Shown: positions 11,282 to 23,444, numbered from the stretch's first letter. The stretch: DNA of 64,000 nt from Poecilobothrus nobilitatus (GCA_947095535.1 OX352773.1:254967590-255031589); one strand, 5' to 3'. Notes: generated by a model from the sequence alone, not told the origin. Program-made: numbers and translations.

Positions 11282-11473
11282 AATCTAGCATTAAAAAACA
11301 ATATTTTTATTTTTAAAGATTTCAAGACTATTTCATTCCAATCTGGAGTCAACGTTGGCAGAAGTTGGTTTGAGTACAGAAAAAGTGTACTACAGCATTA
11401 TCGATTAGAAGCGCCTAGAATTGAAAGGGATAAAAGAAATGTAATGTTTAATGGTGAAAATTGTTGGGAATAG
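11282..11473 (+). CDS. possible exon or relic ORF, two overlapping open frames
   Basis: A G/C-richer island follows an acceptor-like tract (T-rich ending in AAAG at 11318). In one frame it is open from 11282 to a TAG at 11471-11473, about 63 codons, including QSGVNVGRSWFEYRKSVLQ. In another frame starting exactly after the AG (11319) it reads ISRLFHSNLESTLAEVGLS and onward to a TAG at 11406-11408. Both look protein-like, so I cannot choose between them. There is no start codon near the beginning, so if real it is a downstream or terminal exon or a decayed transposon ORF. I recognise no family. Confidence is low because surrounding exons are absent. Confidence 0.25.
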   Translation, partial: NLALKNNIFIFKDFKTISFQSGVNVGRSWFEYRKSVLQHYRLEAPRIERDKRNVMFNGENCWE

Positions 11474-12540
11474 TAAAACAATATAAAATACACCCCAAAT
11501 AAAATATTATTCAAACTATTAATAGTTGTAGTAGTTGTATTTTCAAAAAAAAAAATTTGAAAAATTTGTATTTTTTTTATTAACTTTACCTGTAAAAAAT
11601 ATTTCTAAAGAATTGTTTTTCTTAAAATCTTAATTGAGTTCTTTAATTATTATAAAAGTAAAGGGTCGATTACACACGTAACTGAGTAAATTCTACGTAA
11701 ATCATACGAGTATTTAAACATTTTCTAAATGTCAAAAATTAAAATTTATTTTCAAATTTTTTTGGATGTTTTAGTTCCAAAGAAGTGTTTTAAAGTTTGT
11801 AATTTATTTGTATTCGCCGCAATAACAATATTTGGGCTGTGATTTAAAAGCTTCAAATCAAAGTTCAAATGATTCCTATCCAAATAATAAAAATTCATGT
11901 TTTTAAAATTTGAAATAAAAAGTATCTTTTATAAAGATACTCTTATTATGATAACGGTTTAATATTTTTCTTTTAATATCAAAAATACATCTACATTAAA
12001 AATTAATATACAATATTATGTATATAGTAAATGTATAGATAAAGGAAAATTAAACCATATGCCTTTTATACCCATTTTCTCAATTTTCCAAATTGTTTTT
12101 CATTTCAAATAAGAAAGTGAAAAACTAAAACCAAAAAACAAAAGGTAAAAAACAGAAACAAAACAAAAAAAAAATAACTGTAGGAAATTTAAAATTTAAA
12201 CATAAAATGGATGCAAGCAAGATGGAAAACAATCTTGTTCTCTTTTTCTTTATTTTTATTTTATTTTCATTATTTCTTGTTTTTCATGTATTTTTCACTT
12301 TTTTTTTTATTTTTTTTTTTTTTGTTATAATTGTTTTACTGTTTTGGAGGAAATGTTAAAATGCTTGTAGGTAAAATTCATTGTGATTGTTTCTTTTCTG
12401 TCAGAACAAACAATTAAAATAATTTTCAAATTTCCTTTAAAAGTATTGTATAACTGATATAGTATTTCGTTTTTAAAACCCTAATGAGAAATTTTAAATT
12501 TCAAATCAATAAGCATTTCGTATGAGTTTAATTAATAGTT
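11474..12540. other. AT-rich noncoding stretch
   Basis: Only A/T homopolymers and scattered AT-rich sequence are seen, with no gene or assigned repeat. Confidence 0.45.
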
Positions 12541-12541
12541 T

Positions 12542-12586
12542 TTTAACCCTGCAATTTAGGAAATTTGTTTTTATTGCAGGGTTAAA
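12542..12586. repeat. perfect 14-bp stem palindrome next to a GGGTTGCA tandem
   Basis: TTTAACCCTGCAAT (12542-12555) pairs exactly with ATTGCAGGGTTAAA (12573-12586) across a 17-nt spacer. It is followed directly by two or three GGGTTGCA units ending near 12608. The stem could form a cruciform or RNA hairpin. It lies about 55 bp upstream of SINE copy 2 and could be the end of an unrecognised element. Confidence 0.85.
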
Positions 12587-12642
12587 GGGTTGCAGGGTTG
12601 CAGGGTTTATATTTTTTTTTTTTTAAATTTAATTGTTAAAAG

Positions 12643-12845
12643 GGGGCCTCGGTGGAGTAGTGGGTAAGAGCATATAAAATACGCTGTAAACACCTAGGGA
12701 GTGTGGGTTCGAAACCCACACACAACTTAAGAGTTATTTCCCCCCCACGACATTTACAGCCACGTCTGAAAAGGTAAGGGTGTGTAATTTGTAATTTCCT
12801 TTTTCACATTTATGTAGGAGAGAAATGCACTAAAAAAAAAAAAAA
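12643..12845 (+). mobile_element. tRNA-derived SINE, copy 2
   Basis: It has the same head and body as the SINE at 1505-1697: a start of GGGGCCTCGGTGG, the GCATATAAAATACGC arm, GTGTGGGTTCGAAACCCACAC in the T arm, and an ACATTTACAGCCACG body with a poly-A tail. The A box has lost bases (GGTGGAGTAGTGG) and the B box carries an A, so transcription is probably impaired. No clean target duplication was found. Confidence 0.85.
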
Positions 12846-15328
12846 TTTTATAGACAATAAATTCACAACTTAATACAGCAATTATATCTAACAATAAAAG
12901 GTTTAATAATCTTGTTATTTAACAAGCACTTCCTTTCCTTGAAGTGGATGAAAAGGGGTGGCTTCCAGGTGGAACTTGAACTACAACCAAATCCTGGTGG
13001 TCTGCATTTGAGCTTAAAAAGTCTAATTGCAATAGTGTTATAACTTATAAGTGGCCAAATTGGTCTTATCGGTAGGCATTCTAGAAGATTAAGTATGGAT
13101 CTGAATAAAAATTATAGATGTTGCAGAAGCATTTAAAAATTGGGTGGACCAGTTTCTCTGTACTTGACCAAGCCCGCCAAGAAAAAGGCGGAAGTAACTC
13201 GGTAGTTTTTTTTTCTAGGATTTAGATTAACCCTTTGACATGAATCTGATAAGCTTTCAAAACTCTTTCATGGGAGTGATATTATCGTGACATAAATCTA
13301 GAGAAACTTAACAACAGTTTGTAGAATAGATTCTCCAACGTTTTGAAGATACAATAGAATCTAGTTATTACCGACGTTACCACTTTATTTAAAACATAAT
13401 ATATAAATTTTAGTAATTAAATAAATAAATATTCAACATAAACGTTCCGATTTAATAAAAAAAAGACATATCATTTAATAAAAATCAAGACATATACGGC
13501 GAGGCAAGTTCGACAAGGACTCATTCTTAAATTATAAGTGAAAAAAAGAAAAAGAAATTAAAATATCTCAATAAAAGAAAAAAAGTCTTCGAAAAATTTA
13601 TATAAAATTGATATGTAACACCAAATTGTGTTTGTAAACATATGTTAACATAAACATGTATAGTATTATGAACATGGCCACGCTATTATAATGATATTAT
13701 TTATATTGTTATTTACATTGATAATTCTAGACACATATTACAATCATATTATTGTTTAAGTATATCAGGCAGTTGTCAATAAACCCTTAAATATATAACA
13801 CATTTTTTAATTTAGATCATCACAAAATCTTAGGTACGATTACCACAATCTTTGATTAATTTTTAAAAGAAGTATACGTAATAATAAAATTCTTGAAAGA
13901 TAATTGAATTTTAATATTTTAAAGACAATTTTTGGTTATATTCTTCAAATATATTGTATGAATTTGTATTTTTTAAGACAAAGGAGACCAAGAAATTTTG
14001 AATTTCATTGAATTATGAATTATTATTTTTACGTACTACAACCAATGCAACCAATTCGTACTACAACTAATGCTTTGTGGTCTTCGTTTTAGTATAGGAT
14101 TAATTTTTCGCACTAATAAAATGAAAATTAAAAGTTCAATTAATATAATAAATTATACTTCAATATGATACTTAAGAAAGGGCAATCAAACTGTATGGAA
14201 ACAAACTACTGTTCTTCAAATGAAAAAATCATTAGTAAGTTTACTATTGAGGCCGGATTTTTAACATGGCTATTTTTCAGTTTGTTAAAAAATTTTCCTC
14301 ATTATAGCAATAAAAATCTCAAATACAATAATGAAAATCTATAAAAGTTTATTAAATATTTTAAGATCAAAAATAAATTCTGATATTCTGAAATATCTGA
14401 GTCTGAAATATTCATTTTTCAATTTGGAAATATTTTTAAAAGCTTCAAATATTGAAATCTTCGTTGTGAATAGATATATGGATAATAAACTAATATTTTA
14501 TGAGTATCTGACTTGACATTTTATAAATAAGTTGAATATCATCTGGCCACTTTTCATAAATTACGGCAAAGAGTATTTTCATCCTTTTTATTTTACAATT
14601 TAATCAGTACTTTTGTAACATTTTCTTTATTAATAAAGACTAAATGAATCAGTATTAGTAATCATCAGAGTCTTTGTTCGTAGTACACTTTTAAAAATAG
14701 CAGAAGTTAGTAAATACACTTCCGTTGTCTGCTACATTTGAGACCACATTGTCTCGATTATTAAGCCGTATATTAAACAACTCGGCCACTTTATAAAATT
14801 CCTTTCAAACAAAATCTAGTAAATCATACTTATTAAATATTTTTTTAAGAAAATAAAAATTTTCCATTAACTCTATAATAATCATGAACAAATTTCCCAA
14901 TTTTTTTATTCATTTTATATATTTCATTTATTGTATTTGTTGTTATTATTATATTCTTATTTTTTTTTTTTTTTTTGTTGTTTTATTATTTAAATGTTAT
15001 TGTTGCAATAATGTTTTTCCTTTTGTATTTGAGAAAAAAATAAATAAAATTAAAAAGGTGAACATATTGTTAAAATAATAAACATTCCAATTCCAACAAG
15101 GATATGATTTTCAATGAGATAAAGTATACTTATAGAGACAACATTAAAATCCATTCAGAAAAATATTTAAACTATAAAATCGATTAATTATTGATTAATC
15201 TACATAGATTTTTAGTAAACTTTATTGTTAGCAAAATTTTGGGCACTAAAAAATCAGATTGTATAGGCAACTTTTCACTAATTCTAATAAGAAACGAGGA
15301 AGAATACAGTTGCCTTTGTCAACTCTTA
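12846..15328. other. noncoding stretch with a GC-richer patch
   Basis: About 12940-13380 is noticeably less AT-rich than its surroundings and may be an old transposon relic, but no frame stays open and no motif was recognised. The rest is AT-rich. Two short ORFs at 14331-14516 and 14884-15078 are low-complexity and are not supported as genes. Confidence 0.4.
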
Positions 15329-16873
15329 TATACCCGTACGAACCGTTAGTATGTTCACAGCCTGTCACTCTGCTTACAATATTATTTTTTTAATATTTTA
15401 GTATTTTAAAATAATTTGGGTGAATTTTATAATTTCTAGTACTATGGGTTGTACATATATTCAAACTATATGTTTATTTATATGTACATTCTTCAAAAGC
15501 AGATTCTAACCTTCCACATAACCATTATCAATCCAAAACTTTTTCAAATATTCTATAGTACCATTTAATAATAAGCGGTAAATGTATATTAAATTTACTT
15601 AGTACAAAATAGTAAATATAATTTTAAATATTATATTATATTATATTTAAATATTCCATTGACAGAATAATTTCTTATAAGTACAATAAAATACATATAT
15701 GTATGTAAATACGGCGCTATATAATATACATCTATACTCTTATCATTCATTCACTAGTGACATATACGATATGTAAATAAACGTGATATTATATAAGTAT
15801 GTATGTATATCAATATCATATCAATAAAAATTCTTCAAGCAACCGTTATGTTGTTTATTTATTTACATTTTTTGTACTACGCATTATATCCTCAACAATT
15901 TCAAATTATCGAGTAAAACAAAATGCAAAAAATTAGTTAAAGAAATTTGTTAGAAAATTTGAAAAAATCAAGTAACACTTTCGTCAATTATAAAGTAACC
16001 CTATATTATTAAATAAAAAAATTTGTTAACAGAAATAAGAGTATAATATTGAAGCTTTAATTTTTGTGTATTACTTCAAAAAAATGTTAACAGGTGTTCA
16101 AGTTACAGGTGTTTAAAAATTGGAAATTTTCAGTTTTTGACCCCTTACAGCTCCTAAACGGCGGGTGATACAGAAAAAATTTCTGAGATGACTCATACTT
16201 ATTTTCAAAGATCTAACTTCTGTCAAAATTTCAAGTTTCCAAATTAAACCGTTTAGAAGATAGAAGGGTTAAAGGATTTTTCAAAATTTTAGTTTCGCAT
16301 AACGGTAAATTAAGACACCGTATGCCACAAAAATATATTTATTGTATATATACTTTTAAAGCTAATAAAAGTAGTAATCGTTTGGCGTTTTCAAATGAAG
16401 ATATACCTTACACAACTTGTGCTATAACAATTTAAATATAGAGCTTTTTTGAACCTTTGGGGAGCTGTAACTCTGTAACGGGTGGGGGTACAAAAAAAAA
16501 GTTATTAAAAATAAAATTAATATTTTTGTGAGATCTATGAGCAGTTAAAATTTCATAGCTCTATTTCAAAAAAAATGTCGGGATCTAAAAGTTAGGTGTT
16601 CGAGAGCTACCCTAAGGTTTGGTCCAAACTCAACCAAAAAAAATAGGGAACCTACAAATTACTCCCAGAAAATTTTGTGTAAATTTCAAGATTCTAGCTT
16701 TCTTAGTTTTTGAGTTAGCGTGCTGACGGACGGACGGACGGACATGGCTCAAAAGTCTTAGAATTTTTTTCTGATCCGATCCATACCTTTGAAGGTATAT
16801 CTAGCTCGCTTATTTCGAGGTGTTACAAACGGAGGAGTAATTTTATTATACCCGATCCTATCGTACGGGTATA
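15329..16873 (+). mobile_element. R2 element with perfect 13-bp terminal inverted repeats
   Basis: The ends are TATACCCGTACGA (15329-15341) and TCGTACGGGTATA (16861-16873), an exact inverted match. The interior from about 16030 resembles the R1 module (ACAGGTGT, CACATAACGGTAAATT-like words, GAGCTGTAACTCTGTAACG). The 3' part carries GACGGACGGACGGACATGGCT and then GTGTTACAAACG, as in the other R2 copies. It has no coding ORF. Short inverted ends and the lack of a gene suggest a non-autonomous DNA element. Similar GGACGGACATGGCT sequences are familiar to me from fly genomes, but no named family is claimed. Confidence 0.7.
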
Positions 16874-17199
16874 AAAAGAATAAAAAGTTAAGGATTTCAA
16901 AAAAAATTCTTCTTATCGTTAATCATCCTTATAAAACATTAGACCTCATCTATAAAGTCTTCAGTTCTATCGTATGATTTTAAGTTTTTCTGTAATTAGC
17001 CTAATATATTCAAATTCCAATATTTAAAATAAATACAAATCTAAAATAATCTTAATAAATATAGTATTAAAATATCATTAAAAATTAGTAGAAATTTTTA
17101 TAAAAGTTCTATATCATAATATACATTCAGTTGAATTAAGAATCTATTCCTCAAGAATTCAAGTTCATTGTTAATTAATGTATCCTTTTTCCTTACTTC

Positions 17200-17535
17200 A
17201 ATCTTAATTTTTAAAAAATTCTCATACCTCTTTAATTATAGAAAATAATTTATTTACTAAAAGATAGACTAGACGGCTGCAGTTATACCATTAAATAGGA
17301 GTTCATTTATAATAGGTGATTTATGATAATCTTCAATTATGATTTTTCAACTCTTAAATTCTGTCATTTTAATTTTTAAAGTATTCTTATACCCAGAATT
17401 TTAGAAAATAATTTATTTACTAAAAGATAGACTAGACGTCTGCAGTTATACAAGTATTTAGGAGTTCATTTATAGCTGATTTATGGTAATCTTCAATTAT
17501 GATTGTTAAATTATTAAATTCTGCCTTAAGTTACT
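17200..17535 (+). repeat. two-unit tandem duplication, 163-bp period
   Basis: AGAAAATAATTTATTTACTA with the following AAGATAGACTAGACG starts at 17240 and again at 17403. Each is followed by CTGCAGTTATAC, GGAGTTCATTTATA and TAATCTTCAATTATGATT. The units differ by small deletions and substitutions. The function is unknown and it is noncoding. Confidence 0.85.
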
Positions 17536-17839
17536 CTGGCAAGTAATAACTGTTTAATAAGAAATATAATCCAAAAACATTAAATTGATAGCTTTTATCA
17601 TTTTGTATACCTATTTATAGAACAAATATTCATCATATTTTTCCAATCAATGATGAACCAATGCTAATATACATAGTATAATATAATTAATAAAAAAATA
17701 TAATAATTCTTGTACATACAATAATAGATGGCATACAATACTTACACAATATAGCTACAGTCAAATAATTAACAGCTTAATAGTAGTGTAGATTAGTCGG
17801 TTCGATACCATGTGGAGAAGTGCTTCATAATAGGAATAT

Positions 17840-19640
17840 AAATGGGAACGAGGTAAGCGTGTTGAACGGACTGACAACTATACAAAAAACCAGTAAAATT
17901 AATGAACTTAACGTTCATTTTGCAAAAACCGGAGAATCATGAGACCAAAGATGTCAAGATAAAACATTCTGCACAAAGACTAAAACTACTAATATTTTTA
18001 AGTTCCACAGAGTTAATAAATTTGAAATTAATAACATTATTAAAGGATTTAAGATATCATATTCACTTGATCCTCTAAATATGAACTCTTCCTTATTAAA
18101 GGAATGCTATCAAAACCTGTATGAGCCTATCGTGTTACTAGTTAACAAATGGAGGTGACTCTTCCGGAACGGTCAAAATTGGTAAGATGGTACCTATATT
18201 CAAATCGGGGGCGAAGAACAATGTAAATAATTATAGACCTATTTGTCTGACAACACTATTAACCAAAATTATTGAAAAAATAATCAGTAATCAGTTCAAT
18301 AAATTTTTGGATAAAATTGAAAGATCAAAACAAATTTGTATCACTATTATTCATCGATTTGACTAAAGCATTCGATACCGTTGATCTATAAATTCTCTTA
18401 ATGAAACATACTCATGAAACATACTCATCATACTTAATTAATCGTTTACAGTATACCAAAATAAGAATGATCCAAAGTGATAACGAACAATTTAAATACG
18501 GTATACCACAATGAAGTATTTTAGGCCCTCTATTATTCACAGTATACATTGAGGAACTCCAATAACTTGATATAACGGCTGATATATTCCTTTTTGGTAG
18601 ACGATATTTACATCCTTCAAGCAAACAATTTGACAAGTCTGGAAAAAACGATGAATGACGATCAAGTAAAAATAAATGATTAGATGACAGTTTAGAAATT
18701 AACCACAAATACAAAAAAAAAACAAAGTATATGGTAATACATTCAATAGCTCCAACACTATAAATATATATATTCGACGACAAAATTGAACAGGTTGATA
18801 CGCATAAGTACCTCGGTTTTAGGATTGACACTAAACTAAGATGAAAAACTCATATAGATAAATTGAGAAAAAAATTGATTGCAACTACTGGCATTTTTAG
18901 CAAAATTTCGTATTTTATACCATACGAAACTAAGAACACAATTTACTATACTTTATTCCACAGTCATCTCACCTACGGAATCAAAATATGGGGAACAACG
19001 TAGCCAAAAAATATTGATGGACTACAGGTAATTCAGAATAGAGTTTTGAAAAACTTATACAACATACTCCAAATAAAAGACGTTATAAAATTAGAACTTT
19101 TTCTACATATTCACAACATTGAAGCACACTTAATTCATACCACAACTATATTGTCAAAACGTAAAGATAATCACCAGTTAAGCACTTCAAGAGAACATCT
19201 AACTATGGTACCACAACAATATTACATACCACAATTTCAACTATATAATAATCTAAATATAAATATGAAACAACTAGATGAAAATAAACTTAAAAAAAGG
19301 ATTAACTAAGCTATACTTAAATTTGTACCGCTAACTATCAATTACAAAAATATTATAATATCTTTAAATTAAACTTTTATATCAAAAATAAAATTAATTT
19401 TACATAATCTTTTATATTTTTTGAATTTCTTTATATTATTATCAAATAATTTCATATTTTTTTCTAACCTTTGCACTTTACTTTTTAATTTTTTTTTTTC
19501 TTTTAATCATATAAAATATTACTTTGAAATTTTCTAATATTATACTTTTTAAATATATATATAAAGCCTAGGTTCGAGAGAAATCTCCTTAGGCATTAGA
19601 ATGGAATAAATAAATAACTAAATTAAAATGATGCAATAAG
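17840..19640 (+). pseudogene. decayed non-LTR retrotransposon (LINE) reverse transcriptase and 3' end
   Basis: Conceptual translation across frameshifts and stops gives non-LTR reverse-transcriptase blocks in the right order. These are VPIFKSG...NNYRPICL (about 18190-18250), FIDLTKAFDTVD (about 18350-18385, motif A), YGIPQ-stop-SILGPLLF (about 18496-18540, G mutated to a stop), HKYLGFRID (about 18800), and LFHSHLTYGIKIWG (about 18950-19000). A 19046-19309 ORF is the C-terminal tail. The catalytic YADD-type block (about 18590) is not intact. There is a 13-bp tandem duplication, ATGAAACATACTC, at 18401-18426. The end at 19565-19610 has a GCCTAGG...CCTTAGGC hairpin and an AATAAATAAATAA tail typical of CR1/Jockey-like elements. 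The endonuclease and ORF1 regions are missing, so it is 5'-truncated and inactive. Confidence 0.85.
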
Positions 19641-20634
19641 CAAGGAACAACCATGAAAAAAAAAACCAATTCGAGATTATGTGGAGAGGGGCAACTCGAT
19701 TCGAGACCATATGGAAAGCAGCAAACCGAATCAATACCATGAGAAAAGGAGCAAACTGAAATTAATGATTTCAAAAACTGAAGATTATATGCCTAAGCCC
19801 AATATCGTATGCTCCTTATAAAAGTAGAAAGGAGAAAAAAATATTCATTAAATTCAACCTAAATTTTTATTTATACAGTCTCTGCAAAAATCATTAAAAC
19901 GATAATTAAGTTTAAGTTAATTGTTTGCTAATCATCAGATTTAAATTAATTCTCGATACAAATTTAAAACTACAATAAAATTAGAAATAAATATGAAATA
20001 TTTAAACTTTTCTTCTAATCATTTTTAACTTAACCTTCTTGCCAAGAACTTAAATTCAGCAATATGTTGATCAAAATATTATTAATAAGTTTTGAAAAAT
20101 CAATCAAATTTTCCATACATTCTCAAATAAAAGTTAAAAAAAAAAAAAACTAAAACAAAAATATGCTTTTAAAAAAAAAAGCAAAATTAATAAAAGAGAA
20201 AAAGGCAAAAAAAAACTTTTCAAAATATTCGAGAATCATTTTTTTTTTCTCACTTTTGATTTTTTTTTTGTTTTTCTTTTCTTTTGTACTCCCATATTGT
20301 AATTTTTTAAATGTGTTAAATATTTTAGTATTGCACAGCTTTTCAATATAAATTTTAATTTACTCTTATGTAATCTTTAGCGTTAAAAAAAAGAAGAAAA
20401 AGAAAAATATTCCAATTTAATTTTGCTTTTATATGTATGTATGTAATATGTTTCTATGAGAAATATGTTTTACTATGGTAATGCATATGATGCAACTTTA
20501 ACAATGATTTCGGAAAAAGTAATTACATTGTGGAAAACAACATCGTTTTTGAATATTTATTTTACTTTTTTTTTTTTGTTTTTTTTTTTTTTGCATTTTC
20601 TTTGTTACTTTTTCATTTAATTCAACTTTCTCTT
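19641..20634. other. AT-rich noncoding stretch
   Basis: A run of related phrases near 19640-19760 (GAGACCATATGGA, GATTATGTGGAGAG, ATACCATGAGAA) makes a weak internal repeat. Some of the wording resembles the start of the LINE at about 17808. The remainder is poly-A/T rich, with no gene. Confidence 0.4.
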
Positions 20635-21110
20635 TAGCACATTTTCAAAAAAAATTTTTGAAAAAATGTACTTATTAGTTTCATTGTGCTGTCCGTTTGG
20701 ATGTTTATGTAAACATCCGTCTGGATGTTTACAAAACTTTTACACCGTTTGAAATAAAGCAATGAAATTTTAACTACGGATAGATATCGCAAAAAACCAA
20801 TTTAGTGAAACAACTTTTATCTGTTTCGGAGCTATTATAGTCCAATATAAAGTTCGAAAAAGTCCCATCATTAAATTGTTATAACTTAGGTTATGTAAGG
20901 CATATTTTCAATCTGGAAACGCCATACGATAGCTGGTTGAATAAATTATATAAAATAAATATGTGGCTTTGTCATGCGGTATTTTAATTTACTGTTATGT
21001 GAAATTCAATTTTTGGAAAAATTTGGACCTCCCTCTATCTTTTAAACGGTTTAAATTAGAAGCAAGAAATTTGAAATTTTGAGAGGAGTTTGATCTTTGG
21101 AAATCTAATA
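20635..21110 (-). mobile_element. R1 repeat, partial, minus strand
   Basis: Reading on the minus strand it ends in the R1 terminal sequence. The plus-strand start AGCACATTTTCAAAAA is followed by TTAGTTTCATTGTGCTGTCCG, the reverse of the CGGACAGAGTGAAACTAA end. Inside are words reversed from the R1 module, including GTTACATAAC-like text and TTTAAACGG. It abuts the 5' end of the Helitron at 21123. Confidence 0.7.
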
Positions 21111-21324
21111 TATTTCTTTTCTTCTAATATATAAAGCAGAAATTCTGTTTGATTGTTTGTTTGTTTGTTTGCACTCTTTTCACGTAAAAACCACCAGTCC
21201 GGTTGCAACCAAATTTTGCAGGAACATTTCTACGACCCCGGAAAGTGTTATAGGCTATATGGTATTTTGGTTCATAAACCCATTGCGGCCCGAGAGCCAT
21301 TTAAAGCTTTTTCGTTTTTTCATT

Positions 21325-22110
21325 GTCCTGCCTAAACGGTTTGATCGATTGAGCTGAAAATTTGTACAAATGTTCTTCTCAGCTTTAGACGGGTGCCGAA
21401 GAAATATGGATACAATATGTTACTCGGATTCGGCCCGTCGGGCTTCCAAAAAATTTTTTGTTTCCGATTTATGTCCAATTTTGTATGGTGGTGTTATGGT
21501 CCGAAAAAAAGCCTGTGACAAATTTTTATGAAGTTCCGTTTACCCGTTTGAGCAGGAGAGCCGAACAAAGTTCATTAAATTTTTCTATTGTCCTGCTTAA
21601 ACGGTTTGACCAATTGAGTTTAAAATTTACAATAGTGTAGCTCTTTACCACAGGAGCTCACTGAGTTGATTTGGTTACGATCCATTAACCCGTTTCAGCA
21701 CCAGGGGTCAGTGGAGTTTTGTAATTTACTTAGTTGTCGCACTTAAACTGTTTGACCAATTGAGTTAAAAATTTATCAAAGTGTAGCTCTTTACCACAGG
21801 AGCTCACTGAGGTGATTTGGTTACGATCCATTAACCCGTTTCGGCACCAGGGCTCAATAAAAAATTTTCAATTTTTTTGTTGTCGCACTTAAACGGTTTT
21901 ACCAACTGAGTTAAAAATTTACAAAAGTGTAGATCTTTATAACAAAAGCTTTCTCAGTTGATTTGGTTACGATACATTAACCCATCAGGCTTCAGGCCAT
22001 GAAATTCTCATTTTTTGTTGTTGTGCTTAAACGATTTGACCCATTGAAAATTTGCACAAGTATTGCCCTTTGGCACACAAACTCATTCAATAAATTTTGT
22101 TGTGATACGT
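21325..22110 (+). repeat. ~140-150 bp tandem array inside the Helitron
   Basis: TTAAACGGTTTGACC-like blocks recur at about 21333, 21598, 21747, 21889 and 22026. They are followed by AAAATTTACAAAAGTGTAG, GAGCTCACTGAG and TTGGTTACGATCCATTAACC. The middle units are spaced about 137-149 bp. The units are best preserved between 21588 and 22000 and degrade at both sides. Internal tandem repeats are common in Helitrons. Confidence 0.8.
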
Positions 22111-22889
22111 TAACACAATTCGACACGATAGATTGTCAAAAAACAAATTTTGTTTCTAATTTCTGTCTAATTTGGCAGGATGAATTTATGGTTCTAAATT
22201 AAGCCTGTGACAAAATGTTTGTTAACGTTTGTTAACCTATTTGCGCACGAGCACTTATTAATAATATTTTGCCTAATTTTGAGTATTGTTATTATTATTA
22301 AAAAGATAAAACTTTTCAACACTCTTTACTTTTATCTATACTGTTTCTAATATTCCATAAAAACCTTTCAATGCAAATTTCTAATATAGAACAGTAATTA
22401 AAGTAATCTTATTAAGTATCTTAAGAATACTGTGTTTAAGTCTTAACAACATAACATTTTCGGCCGTTGTTAAAAAACAGAAACAATCTCCTGCATTAGA
22501 CAATCATCATGTCATCATTCAGAAATGCATTACTTACATGTGTTCTACCTATATAAGATGCATGTGTATAACATATTTCCCATAAAATATCATTGAAATA
22601 TGTACATATAGTATGTATAATATCAGTATATTTAAAAATACTATAAACTTAATCAATTAAATTAGAAAACATATTCACATTTCTGTACAGCATTAAACCA
22701 AAAATGAATACATACATATTTAAAGAACAGAAAACCTTACATTCTTATCCTTATACAATTTTTACACATATTTTTAGCCAATCAATTTGGGAAACATAAT
22801 TAGGAAAACTAAACGTAAAAAAATTCTGGTTGATTTATAAAGGTAAAAAGCAATCATGTATTTTTTATATTGAAAATATGTTATACAGA

Positions 22890-23125
22890 ATCTGAAATGT
22901 ACGCATTTAAAAAAAAGTTTTTTCAAAATTTGAAGAGCTGTCGGTGCTGTAGGATCTCCAACGGTGAGGGTACATAAAAAGTTATTCTACAACATTACTC
23001 TTTTAAGAGACCTATGCATAGTTATTATTTCATCGCTCTTTATTAAACAGTATATAAGTTTTAACAGACGGATTGACAAAGCGAACTTAATAACAAATTT
23101 TTCAAAATGTGCTTAAAAGGATAAT
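22890..23125 (+). mobile_element. R1 fragment nested in the Helitron
   Basis: This is the 3' portion of R1: TTTTTCAAAATTTGAAGAGC, GGTACATAAAAAGTTATTC, AGACCTATGCATAGTTA, then ACAGACGGATTGACAAAGCG and CAAATTTTTCAAAATGTGCTT. The (GACG)n tract is reduced to one or two degraded units. It either inserted into the Helitron or was captured by it. Confidence 0.65.
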
Positions 23126-23444
23126 TCACCAAAACATGAAGTGACATTGTTTACGAAAAAAAATGTATTACATTATGGTCTTTTATAATTTAAATGCAAT
23201 TTTATGTTTTAGTATTAACGAATATATTGTGGAAATTCACTTCGCCGTAATTGTGTACTCAAAAGATTATTGATTCCTTTAAAGATTTTTTGTAATAAAA
23301 ATAAAATATTAACTACCAGCATCTTTAAATGCATAGTAATAAGTTAACTATAAATTAAATTATATTAACACAGAAACAAAAGTTAATAATTTTTATTTCA
23401 TAAAGCCAATAAAATACTCCGGGCAACACCGGGTACTCTGCTAG

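Larger units (their letters stand above)
21123..23444 (+). mobile_element. non-autonomous Helitron candidate
   Basis: The start is TCTAATATATAAAGCAGAAA and the end is CCGGGCAACACCGGGTACTCTG followed by CTAG (23441-23444) and then T. A 5' TC, a short GC-rich hairpin close to the end, and a CTAG terminus followed by T are the signature of Helitron rolling-circle transposons. The TATAAAGCAGAAATTCTGTTTG start resembles insect Helitrons. There is no Rep/helicase gene, so movement would need an autonomous relative. The interior carries a ~140-150 bp tandem array and an R1 fragment (22890-23125). The preceding base is T rather than the usual A, which weakens the exact 5' boundary. Confidence 0.62.

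Noticed and set aside
12940..13380. Transposase or gag relic
   Set aside because: The less AT-rich composition is real, but no frame remains open and no motif could be read.
21325..22110. CRISPR array
   Set aside because: Units are ~140-150 bp, diverged throughout, with no short identical repeats or unique spacers, in a eukaryotic context inside a Helitron-like element.
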